Source of the DNA: an uncultured Lachnospiraceae bacterium
GTDB lineage: Bacteria; Bacillota; Clostridia; Lachnospirales; Lachnospiraceae
DNA length: 8,765 bases
Reading direction: 5' to 3'
NCBI GenBank assembly: GCA_934370915.1
Contig: CAKRNI010000101.1
Location: 1 to 8,765, forward strand
How positions within the stretch are numbered: position 1 is the stretch's first letter; every line of letters begins with the position of its first letter. Made by a program: the position numbers and the translations under genes. Positions 1-6,673 of the stretch are shown piece after piece. Under the pieces are notes generated by a model, which was given only the letters and a program-made list of their open reading frames with translations, had not been told where the DNA came from and did not search any database.

Positions 1-204
1 ATTTCACCGGTTGTCGTAGCAACTACTTTTATGATGGTTAGCTATACTGGAATTTTAAGTCCGGCAATTCCAGCATCATACATGGCATTTGGTCTTTTGG
101 ATATTTCCTATGGAGATCATGTGAAGTATTCTGCAAAGTATTTGATTGCAGCATCCTTGATTTCTTTGGTTGCAGGTGTTGTAACAGGATTTATTCCAAT
201 GTAA
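1..204 (+). CDS. CitMHS-like carboxylate transporter, C-terminal fragment (5' end outside window)
   Basis: An open frame enters from base 1 and ends at TAA 202-204, followed at once by an in-frame second stop, TAG 205-207. The 67 visible residues are hydrophobic and read as two closing membrane segments joined by a short polar stretch (GDHVKYSAKY). A hand alignment with the last 68 residues of the complete transporter at 4393-5685 needs one gap and gives about one third identity. Shared positions include P-x-VVA near the start, the SP pair, the GL-x-D-x-S turn and the H-x-x-YS motif. The gene is therefore probably a second CitMHS-family (metal-citrate:H+ symporter) protein in the inner membrane. 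Only 36 bases separate it from the hydrolase gene, which suggests one transcript. Family membership rests on the C-terminus alone, and substrate cannot be inferred. Its codons are AT-rich like those of the next gene and unlike the later transporter's. Confidence 0.8.
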   Translation: MSPVVVATTFMMVSYTGILSPAIPASYMAFGLLDISYGDHVKYSAKYLIAASLISLVAGVVTGFIPM

Positions 205-225
205 TAGAAATGGGATATTTTGCAC

Positions 226-231
226 AGGAGG
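226..231 (+). promoter_or_regulatory. Ribosome binding site AGGAGG fixing the hydrolase start
   Basis: A full AGGAGG lies 9 bases before ATG 241. It decides the start: the in-frame TTG at 220 sits upstream of this motif and has no Shine-Dalgarno of its own, so the longer 591-residue reading is unlikely. Confidence 0.85.
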
Positions 232-240
232 AAGAAATTT

Positions 241-1995
241 ATGAAAATGGTCAATCCGGAGTGGACGTTATTGCCGGAAAAAGGAGCTGATTTACCTGTT
301 GATTTTAAAGATCCGGGAAAGTTTCAGATCGCTGGCTTATTTCGACAAACATGGGTTGTTGATGGAGTTTCCCGCAGTGTATTGACGTATGCTGCGGAAG
401 GGCTTCATTACAATTGTCCATGTTTGATCATTGCCCCGCCATCTCACCTGGAAACTATAGAATTTCTTCAAACAGGAGAGTTTATAAAACTGGCGGAAAG
501 GAATCAGATTCTTCTTGTTATTCTGGAAACATTAAATGGGGCATGGGATTTCAGTGGTAAGGATGCCGATTTCATGAATTCAGTCTATAAAAATGTTCAA
601 GCCAGAGAATACTATGTGGTAATGCAGGATTGTATCTATGCAGCTGGTTTTGGTGATGGAGCATCAATTGCACAGCAGGCGGTTATGAAAATGACCAGTG
701 AATGGTCAGGATTAGTAACATATGGCAATTTTAACGATTATGTTATGCTGAATGCAGGAAATGTGTCTGACAGTGAAGCGGGAAGTCAAGAAGAGGAGTT
801 ATTTATTTCTTCGAAAAAATGCCAACTTCCGGTGTGGATGCTATTTGAACATGAAGGAAAAATAGAGAAACAGGTAATTTCTTACTGGAAGCAGGAAAAC
901 AAGTCTCAGGCAGAACCATTGTATGATAAAACAGGTACGGAAATTTTTCTTCCTCAGAACATCAAAAAAACAAGCAAAATTAATGATGATTTGATTGCTC
1001 AGACTAGAATAACCAGAAACCAACGAATTGATTTTTGGAATATTGAGAAATTGGAATATGTCTGGCAGTATATTGGCGCGGCAAGAAGACATCGCGGATA
1101 TGGAAATAAGCTGCTTCGTTATTACAGGAATCCAATGCAGAACGGTGCAACTTACCATACAATAGAGGTAGATGGAATTACCAGAGAATGGTATGAATAT
1201 GTTCCTGATGCGGTGGCATCTGGGAATGATGAAGTTCCATTGGTGGTGGCATTTCATGGAAGGGGAGGAAATGGAGAAACCTTTTTTGACATCACAGATA
1301 TGAGTACTGTGGCAGAAGAGCGAAATTTTATTGCAGTGTTCCCTACAGCTGATTTTTATCAGATCAGGCAAGATGGTCTTCGAAGTGTTCGTGTGTGGAA
1401 TGGAAATTATGAAGGTAAGCAAATTGACAGTGAAAAGTTTGTGCGCACTATGATAGAAGATATTAAAGGCAGACATAGAGTTGATAACACAAGAATTTTT
1501 GCCTGTGGTCAGTCTTCTGGTGGTTATATGGCGTCTTATTGTGCTCTGGCAGCATCGGATCTGTTTACAGCAGTTTCACCCTGGTCGGGTTTCAGTCTTC
1601 CAGGTGGAAAGGGTCCTTTTTCTTATCATAAGAAACATTACTTCCAGGACGGTCACGTTCCTTTTTGCATGTTAATTGGAAGTGAAGATAATTTAATTGA
1701 TACTTCTGTTATCTGGCCATTTCCGGAAACAGATACTGAGGTAACAAGTTTTTTGAAGTTTTTGATAGAAGAATATAATCTTTCCAAAGATCCTGGTGTT
1801 TATAATTGTAATCCAATTACATACTATGTCTGGGAAAATGCGAAAGGAACACCGATGGTCAAGATTGGCATAGTGGATCACATGCCTCACGCTAATTACG
1901 CAGAAGAGAGCAGAATAGCATATGATGAATTCTTTTCAAAATTCTCAAGAAATGAACAGGGAGAGCTTTTATATATGGGACGAATTGCAGAATAA
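241..1995 (+). CDS. Two-domain alpha/beta hydrolase, PHB depolymerase/LpqC-type esterase
   Basis: A 584-residue predicted ester hydrolase with no signal peptide, so probably cytoplasmic. The C-terminal domain (about residues 290-575) has the full set of family marks. There is an oxyanion-hole HGRGG at 339-343, the nucleophile elbow GQSSGG with Ser425, a probable acid Asp483 in GSEDN, and a catalytic His in the DHMPHA stretch (His550 likely, His547 possible). The N-terminal half (about 30-180) repeats the same order of elements: a VDGVSR strand, a LIIAPPS strand, a helix with LAERN, then an elbow-like GFGDGA at 136-141. In that elbow the serine position is Gly138, so this copy looks catalytically dead. 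Single-domain relatives are roughly 300 residues, so this is about double. The gene lies 36 bases after a transporter and 17 before the aconitase homologue, in one apparent operon. The substrate is unknown; an ester or conjugate of a carboxylic acid is inferred from context only. It is more AT-rich than the following genes. Confidence 0.83.
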   Translation: MKMVNPEWTLLPEKGADLPVDFKDPGKFQIAGLFRQTWVVDGVSRSVLTYAAEGLHYNCPCLIIAPPSHLETIEFLQTGEFIKLAERNQILLVILETLNGAWDFSGKDADFMNSVYKNVQAREYYVVMQDCIYAAGFGDGASIAQQAVMKMTSEWSGLVTYGNFNDYVMLNAGNVSDSEAGSQEEELFISSKKCQLPVWMLFEHEGKIEKQVISYWKQENKSQAEPLYDKTGTEIFLPQNIKKTSKINDDLIAQTRITRNQRIDFWNIEKLEYVWQYIGAARRHRGYGNKLLRYYRNPMQNGATYHTIEVDGITREWYEYVPDAVASGNDEVPLVVAFHGRGGNGETFFDITDMSTVAEERNFIAVFPTADFYQIRQDGLRSVRVWNGNYEGKQIDSEKFVRTMIEDIKGRHRVDNTRIFACGQSSGGYMASYCALAASDLFTAVSPWSGFSLPGGKGPFSYHKKHYFQDGHVPFCMLIGSEDNLIDTSVIWPFPETDTEVTSFLKFLIEEYNLSKDPGVYNCNPITYYVWENAKGTPMVKIGIVDHMPHANYAEESRIAYDEFFSKFSRNEQGELLYMGRIAE

Positions 1996-1999
1996 AAAG

Positions 2000-2006
2000 A
2001 AGGAGA
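2000..2006 (+). promoter_or_regulatory. Ribosome binding site AAGGAGA of the aconitase-family gene
   Basis: The purine-rich AAGGAGA ends 6 bases before ATG 2013. It sits in the 17-base gap after the hydrolase stop. This gap is too short for an independent promoter, which supports co-transcription from upstream or from a promoter inside the hydrolase gene. Confidence 0.8.
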
Positions 2007-2012
2007 TAAACA

Positions 2013-4277
2013 ATGGTAACCTTACATGAAGGCAAACATTATATTTTAAACAATGAAAAAATCGTTGCAGCTGCTGACGCGGCAGACAGCAGTGCGGAGG
2101 AAGGCAAAAAACAGACACTGACGTATCAGGTGCTGGAAAAACACAATCATTCTGGTGATATGGAGCATCTGCAGATCAAGTTCGATTCCATGGGTGTCTA
2201 TGACAATACCTATGTTGGCATCCTGCAGACCGCTTATGCCAGTGGCTTAAAAGAGTTCCCGATGCCATGTGTATTTACCAACTGCCATAACTGCCTGTGT
2301 GCAGTTGGTGGTACCATCAATACGGATGTACATAAGTATGCGGAGTCCGCCTGCAAGAAATCCGGCGGAATCTTTGTACCGCCGCATGAAGCAGTCATCC
2401 ACCAGTATATGCGTGAGATGATCGTAAAATCCGGCGGCATGTCCATCGTCTCCGACTCCCACACCCGTTACGGTACCCAGGGATCCATCTCCATCGGAGA
2501 GGGCGGTCCGGAGCTTGCGAAGGCAATGCTTGGAAAATATTATGAGATCGAATATCCGGGCGTGATCGGTGTGCTCTTAACCGGCAAGCCGAAGCCATGG
2601 GTAGGACCGATGGATGTGGCATTAAGCATCATCGGAAAAGTATTTAAAAATAACTTTGTTAAGAATAAGATCCTGGAGTTCGTCGGACCTGGCGTTTCCA
2701 GCATGTCCATGGATTTCCGTAACGGAATCGATACAATGACCACAGAGTCCGCATGTCTTTCCTCCGTATGGGCAACTGATGAGCAGACAAAGCGTTATTT
2801 CGAGATCCACAAACGTCCGGATGATTTCAAGGAGATGAAACCGGGCCATGCGGCAATGTACGATGGAATCGTTGAGATCAATCTCGACACGATCGTTCCG
2901 ATGATCGCACTTCCGTTCCATCCGAGCAATGCTTATCCGCTTGCGGATGTCATCGCAGATCCGGAGAAATATATGACACTCACGGAGAAAGAGGCGGAGA
3001 GAGTCTTTGAGAACAACAAGGACATCCATCTTGATCTCCACTCCAAGATCCATGACGGAAAGATCAAGGTAGATCAGGCAGCGATCGCGGGATGCGCGGC
3101 AGGTTCCTTCGAGAATATCTATGCGGTTGACCAGATCGCAAAGAAGATGAACCATGGTCTCGGAACCTTCCCGTTCAACATCTATCCGGCATCCCAGCCG
3201 ATCATGTACGAACTCAATAAGATCGGCGTGTTAAATGATCTGATGAATTACGGTGTCCGTGTGAAGACAGCGTTCTGCGGACCGTGCTTCGGAGCTTCCG
3301 ATGCGCCGGGCAACAATGATTTCTGTATCCGCCACAGCACAAGAAACTTCCCGAACCGTGAAGGCTCCAACCCGGCAAACGGCCAGATCGCTTCCGTAGC
3401 ACTTATGGATTCCAAGTCCATCGCGGCTACCGCGTTCAACGGCGGTTATCTGACATCTGCGGAGGACTGCCCGGCTGTTTACAACACACCGGAATATGAG
3501 TTTAACGAGCACATTTATGACAATATCGTTTATAATGGATTTGGTAAGGCAAAACCGGAGACAGAGATCGTATATGGTCCGTCCATCAAAGACTGGCCGA
3601 AAATGCCGGCTCTGACAGAGAACCTTCTTCTTCAGGTTGCCAGTGTGATCCGAGATGAGGTAACGACTACCGACGAGCTGATCCCGTCCGGTGAGACTGC
3701 ATCCTACCGCTCCAATCCGTACAAGATCTCCGAGTTCACTCTGATCCGTAAAGATCCGCAGTACGTGGGCCGTGCGAAAGCCGCACAGGAGTTTGAGAAG
3801 GCGAGAGTTGCAGGTGATAAGGAAAAGGCCGGTGAGTTCTATCAGGTTCTGAAGGCAGCAGGCGTTGACACTTCTGTGGACGAGCTTATGAAGACCACAG
3901 GAATCGGTTCCGTTCTCTACGCAAAGAGACCGGGTGACGGTTCCGCGAGAGAGTACGCGGCAAGCTGTCAGAAGGTTCTCGGCGGTCTTGCAAATATCTG
4001 TATCGAGTACGCAACAAAGAGATACCGCAGCAACTGCGTAAACTGGGGAATCCTGCCGTTCACATGTCCGGAGGCGGAGATCAACCTGGAGCCGGGTGAA
4101 TATCTGTATCTTCCGGAAATTAGAAAGGCTGTGGAAGACGGAGCAACAAAGTTCACTGCGAAGGTGATCGGAAAAGACGGCTCTGTCCGCGACCTTGAGC
4201 TGGATCTCAACGGAGTGACAGAGGCGGAGAAGAAAGTCCTTCTGGCAGGAAGTCTGATCAATTCTTATAAAGAATGA
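2013..4277 (+). CDS. ybhJ: Aconitase-family hydratase, YbhJ type
   Basis: A 754-residue cytoplasmic [4Fe-4S] hydro-lyase homologue, the length expected of the YbhJ family. The three cluster ligands are Cys361 (IAGCAAGSFENI, the counterpart of the aconitase SCTNGS loop) and Cys422 and Cys425 (CGPC). Other aconitase marks run in order: DSH at 148-150, GEGGPE at 162-167, RNFPNR with Arg444 and Arg449, TTTDELIPSG at 551-560 opening the swivel domain, GDGSARE at 641-647 with Ser644 at the catalytic-base position, and YRSN at 671-674. Differences from classical aconitase are Ala645 where SSR is usual, and Cys91-His92 in a cysteine-rich stretch (86-96) where Asp-His is usual. The likely reaction is dehydration/rehydration of a tricarboxylate, citrate to isocitrate or a close analogue; the family's substrate is not established. 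A CitMHS transporter follows and an NAD-type isocitrate dehydrogenase lies in the next operon, which favours citrate or isocitrate. Codon use is GC-richer than in the preceding gene, suggesting good expression. Confidence 0.9.
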   Translation: MVTLHEGKHYILNNEKIVAAADAADSSAEEGKKQTLTYQVLEKHNHSGDMEHLQIKFDSMGVYDNTYVGILQTAYASGLKEFPMPCVFTNCHNCLCAVGGTINTDVHKYAESACKKSGGIFVPPHEAVIHQYMREMIVKSGGMSIVSDSHTRYGTQGSISIGEGGPELAKAMLGKYYEIEYPGVIGVLLTGKPKPWVGPMDVALSIIGKVFKNNFVKNKILEFVGPGVSSMSMDFRNGIDTMTTESACLSSVWATDEQTKRYFEIHKRPDDFKEMKPGHAAMYDGIVEINLDTIVPMIALPFHPSNAYPLADVIADPEKYMTLTEKEAERVFENNKDIHLDLHSKIHDGKIKVDQAAIAGCAAGSFENIYAVDQIAKKMNHGLGTFPFNIYPASQPIMYELNKIGVLNDLMNYGVRVKTAFCGPCFGASDAPGNNDFCIRHSTRNFPNREGSNPANGQIASVALMDSKSIAATAFNGGYLTSAEDCPAVYNTPEYEFNEHIYDNIVYNGFGKAKPETEIVYGPSIKDWPKMPALTENLLLQVASVIRDEVTTTDELIPSGETASYRSNPYKISEFTLIRKDPQYVGRAKAAQEFEKARVAGDKEKAGEFYQVLKAAGVDTSVDELMKTTGIGSVLYAKRPGDGSAREYAASCQKVLGGLANICIEYATKRYRSNCVNWGILPFTCPEAEINLEPGEYLYLPEIRKAVEDGATKFTAKVIGKDGSVRDLELDLNGVTEAEKKVLLAGSLINSYKE

Positions 4278-4290
4278 TAAAAACTATAAT
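4262..4290 (+). promoter_or_regulatory. Possible promoter before the complete transporter gene
   Basis: A perfect TATAAT lies at 4285-4290, just after the aconitase-family stop. The best -35 at 17-base spacing is TTCTTA (4262-4267), matching only three of six consensus bases. If used, it would give the transporter its own transcript with a leader of about 95 bases that includes the hairpin at 4336-4367. The surrounding sequence is AT-rich, so a chance match is possible. Confidence 0.3.
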
Positions 4291-4335
4291 GCTAATGTCT
4301 GTTTGGTTTAAAAAAGTGGGATATTAGACAAAAGA

Positions 4336-4367
4336 TAACTGCCCGGTATGAGGGTGCCGGGCAGTTA
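4336..4367 (+). other. Perfect 11-bp intercistronic RNA hairpin without U-tract
   Basis: TAACTGCCCGG (4336-4346) is the exact reverse complement of CCGGGCAGTTA (4357-4367), with a 10-base loop between. The bases after it (CAGGAAAAGTTTGG) contain no U-run, so it is not a standard intrinsic terminator. It ends 12 bases before the GGAGG of the transporter gene. It may protect or process the mRNA, set the ratio of the two proteins, or bind a regulator; the sequence does not choose among these. Confidence 0.8.
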
Positions 4368-4379
4368 CAGGAAAAGTTT

Positions 4380-4384
4380 GGAGG
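4380..4384 (+). promoter_or_regulatory. Ribosome binding site GGAGG fixing the transporter start
   Basis: GGAGG lies 8 bases before ATG 4393. An in-frame ATG at 4348 falls inside the loop of the hairpin and would add 15 polar and basic residues before the first membrane segment. The 4393 start has the proper Shine-Dalgarno and gives a standard hydrophobic N-terminus, so it is preferred. Confidence 0.88.
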
Positions 4385-4392
4385 TATTACAT

Positions 4393-5685
4393 ATGAGACT
4401 GGCACTCGTAGGATTTATATTGATGTTCGTACTGATGTACGTATTGATCCGTGAAAAAATGGCACCGCCTGTAGCGTTTGTCCTTCTTCCTCTGATTGCG
4501 GCTGTCTGCGCAGGATTTGGATTCGAGGATATCTCAGGCTTTATCAAGACCGGTATGAGCACGATGCTCAGTACAGCGATCCTGTTCGTCTTCTCGATCT
4601 CTTATTTTACATTGATGTCAGATAAGGGACTCTTTGATCCGATCATCGGATTCCTGATCAAGAGAGCGGGAAAGAACGTCACAACAATCCTTTTAGCAGC
4701 ACTGCTCACAACATTTGTGGCACATTTAGACGGTTCCGGCGCGACAACCTTCCTGATCGTTGTTCCGGCATTCCTTCCAATCTGTAAGAAGATGGGAATC
4801 CGCCCGCAGGCACTTCTCGGAACCATGTGCGGAGCATACGGTGTTATGAATATCGTCCCGTGGGGTGGACCGACCATGCGTGCCGCAAGTGTTGTCGGCA
4901 TCGAGGTAGGAGATCTCTACAGCTTTATCATTCCTGGAGTCGTCTGCCTCGTCATCGTTGCCTTTGCGATCGCGTTCGTGGTTTCGGCCATTGAGAAAAA
5001 GAATGGCGCAGGAAAAGAGACTCAGGCAGAGCTTGAGGAGGAGATGGAAGAGAAAAAGGTCAAATACGATGGTATCTACTGGTTTAACCTGATCCTCACG
5101 GTCGCTATGCTTGTCCTTCTCTTTATGGATCTTCCGGTACCGTTATACTCCATCTTTATGGTTGCATACTCGATCGCGCTGATCGTAAACTTCCGAAGTG
5201 TCAAGGAACAGAGCAAAAAGATTAAAGAGTACGGTTCAAATGCGATGGTTATGACAGTTACTCTGTTTGCAGTTGGTATCTTCATGGGTGTCATCAAGGA
5301 CTCCGGCATGGTCGAGGCAATGGCACAGACCATCGTAAATGCCCTTCCGGCAGCGATTGCTCCGCATATGCACTGGTTTATGGCAATTTTCTCCGTACCG
5401 CTCATGATGATCCTCGGTACTGACGCCTTCTACTACGCACTTCTCCCGATCATCATCGGCGTAGTAGAGCCATTCGGTGTCACACCGGAGGTTGTAGCCG
5501 CAACCTTCCTCCTTTCCGCTACTTTGGCAACTCCGATCAGCCCATCCGTAGCAGCTGTCTACGTTGGTCTTGGACTTGCGGACGTTTCCATCAGCGAACA
5601 TATCCGGTATTCTCTCCGCCTTGTATGGCCGGCGAGTATCGCAGTACTGATCCTCGCAACTGTGGTTGGCGTGATCCGTTTCTAA
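4393..5685 (+). CDS. CitMHS-family metal-citrate/H+ symporter
   Basis: A 430-residue, very hydrophobic inner-membrane protein with roughly eleven or twelve membrane segments, close to the family's usual length. The first segment begins at the start codon (about residues 3-20). The signature HLDGSGATTF occupies 111-120 and GTDAFYYALLP lies at 342-352; both match conserved places in the Bacillus CitM/CitH transporters. A charged cytoplasmic loop rich in Glu and Lys (about 200-226) separates the two halves. Characterised members import citrate complexed with a divalent metal using protons, so a tricarboxylate-metal complex is the likely cargo; the metal cannot be told. It lies 115 bases after the aconitase-family gene and ends before a strong terminator, making it the last gene of this operon. 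Its codon use matches the aconitase gene rather than the AT-rich transporter fragment at the window start, so the two transporters are not a recent duplicate. Confidence 0.9.
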   Translation: MRLALVGFILMFVLMYVLIREKMAPPVAFVLLPLIAAVCAGFGFEDISGFIKTGMSTMLSTAILFVFSISYFTLMSDKGLFDPIIGFLIKRAGKNVTTILLAALLTTFVAHLDGSGATTFLIVVPAFLPICKKMGIRPQALLGTMCGAYGVMNIVPWGGPTMRAASVVGIEVGDLYSFIIPGVVCLVIVAFAIAFVVSAIEKKNGAGKETQAELEEEMEEKKVKYDGIYWFNLILTVAMLVLLFMDLPVPLYSIFMVAYSIALIVNFRSVKEQSKKIKEYGSNAMVMTVTLFAVGIFMGVIKDSGMVEAMAQTIVNALPAAIAPHMHWFMAIFSVPLMMILGTDAFYYALLPIIIGVVEPFGVTPEVVAATFLLSATLATPISPSVAAVYVGLGLADVSISEHIRYSLRLVWPASIAVLILATVVGVIRF

Positions 5686-5700
5686 AAAAGAATATCAGAT

Positions 5701-5743
5701 AAAAAAACATCTCCGGTTTGCGATAAGCCGGGGATGTTTTTTT
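5701..5743. terminator. Bidirectional intrinsic terminator between convergent genes
   Basis: Bases 5701-5719 pair with 5725-5743 around a five-base loop (GCGAT). The arm is seven A, then ACATCTCCGGTTT minus its shared first A, and its partner ends in seven T; only two G-U wobbles interrupt the pairing. Read rightward, the T-run 5737-5743 is the U-tract ending the transporter operon. Read leftward, the A-run 5701-5707 gives the U-tract ending the LysR gene, whose stop is 9 bases away. Confidence 0.94.
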
Positions 5744-5752
5744 AGGCTTTCA

Positions 5753-6673
5753 TCATCTTTGCAGCAGCTCCGGTGCCATCTCCTGAAACAGTTCTGCCAG
5801 TGCTGACGCTGCCCGGGAGCGGTATTTTCCTGCTGGCCATGCCAGGGCGAGGTCGAGGAAGATTCCTTCTTTTCCTATCCGGAGATAGCGGAAATGATCT
5901 CCGGGGACGCGGCAGGAACGGTAGGTGAAGGCGAGTCCGGCGCCTTCTCTTGCCATGGCGGCGGCGAAGGAGGCGGAGAGATCGGTGCCCTGTCCAATGG
6001 GCTCGATTCCGGCATCCCGCAGAGCCTGACGGCCAACACGGCCGAGTACGGTATTGGGCGGTCCGAAAATATATTCGAAGGCGGCGGTGTCCTTGAGATC
6101 GATCCAGGAAAGTTCCGGATCGGATTCACATGTTCTGGCAAATTCCATGACCGGGTGATCCGCGGTAGTGACGATCATGATCTCATCGCGCATGAACGGC
6201 GAAACGCCGTGTCTGATCCGGACCGGAGGGGCAGCGATCAGGGCGAGGTCAAGAAGACCTTCCAATAGCTGGTCCTCAAGGTCAATGCTGTCCATCTCAC
6301 AGATTTCAACATGGACGTTCGGATAGAGGGCGCGGAAGCGTTTTAAGACCGGCGGCAGAAGATACGTGCCGCGGTAGGTGCTGATCCCGAAGATCACGGT
6401 ACCGCCATTGAGATTTTCAATGTCTGCGGCTTCACTGCATGCGGCGCGGTACTGCTGCAGGATCTGCTTTGCATGGGAAATAAAAGCGTCTCCGGCGGCA
6501 GTTGGCCGGACTCCGCGGGTAGTACGGACGAAGACAGAGGTCCCGAGATCCTGCTCCAGGATGCGGATCGCCTGGCTTAAGCTGGACTGGCTCATAAAAA
6601 GTTTTTCTGCAGCGCGGGAGATACTTCCCTCGTTTGCAACAGTCACAACATAGTTTAATTCCTTCAGGTCCAT
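5753..6673 (-). CDS. LysR-family transcriptional regulator
   Basis: A 306-residue DNA-binding regulator of usual LysR length. Residues 1-60 form the winged helix-turn-helix: GSISRAAEKLFMSQSSLSQ is the helix-turn-helix core, followed by RTTRGVRPTAAG in the wing. A linker helix (about 60-88) leads to the effector-binding domain (about 90-300), which starts with the usual beta-strand GTVIFGIS and contains a DLALIA strand at 142-147. The start ATG (bases 6673-6671) has AAAGGA 11 bases upstream. It converges on the transporter operon, sharing a terminator, and diverges from the DUF6282-isocitrate dehydrogenase operon across 225 bases. LysR genes commonly regulate the divergent neighbour, with the pathway substrate or intermediate as co-inducer, so control of the downstream operon, and perhaps the upstream one, by citrate or a relative is inferred. 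The bound ligand cannot be read from the sequence. Confidence 0.94.
   Translation of the reverse strand: MDLKELNYVVTVANEGSISRAAEKLFMSQSSLSQAIRILEQDLGTSVFVRTTRGVRPTAAGDAFISHAKQILQQYRAACSEAADIENLNGGTVIFGISTYRGTYLLPPVLKRFRALYPNVHVEICEMDSIDLEDQLLEGLLDLALIAAPPVRIRHGVSPFMRDEIMIVTTADHPVMEFARTCESDPELSWIDLKDTAAFEYIFGPPNTVLGRVGRQALRDAGIEPIGQGTDLSASFAAAMAREGAGLAFTYRSCRVPGDHFRYLRIGKEGIFLDLALAWPAGKYRSRAASALAELFQEMAPELLQR

Noticed and set aside
220..240. TTG at 220 as the start of the esterase gene
   Set aside because: The stretch 220-240 contains the AGGAGG itself, and ATG 241 is correctly spaced from it.
841..1476. A 211-codon minus-strand frame inside the esterase gene
   Set aside because: It is fully antisense to a gene with an intact catalytic set, and its translation is a Phe/Ile/Ser/Cys-rich string with no domain; treated as a shadow.
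1753..1779. Possible promoter TTGAAG-N15-TATAAT inside the esterase gene, which could serve the aconitase-family gene
   Set aside because: The spacer is short (15 bases) and the region is very AT-rich coding sequence, so a chance match is likely. A transcription-start map would settle it.
2622..3155. A 177-codon minus-strand frame inside the aconitase-family gene
   Set aside because: It lies wholly within a gene with a complete set of aconitase motifs, and I saw no family resemblance; treated as a shadow.
4317..4325. The string TGGGATATT shared with bases 210-218, both in gaps next to transporter genes
   Set aside because: A nine-base match in AT-rich sequence of this length is readily found by chance, and the flanks do not match.
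4292..4330. CTAATGTCT and ATTAGACA as an inverted repeat before the transporter
   Set aside because: The two candidate pairings (CTAAT/ATTAG and TGTCT/AGACA) overlap and cannot form together, leaving only 5-bp stems with large loops.
5894..6268. A 124-codon plus-strand frame opposite the LysR gene
   Set aside because: The translation is Gly/Glu-rich low complexity (GGGEGGGEIG), as expected from the antisense of an Ala/Pro-rich region. No neighbouring context supports it.
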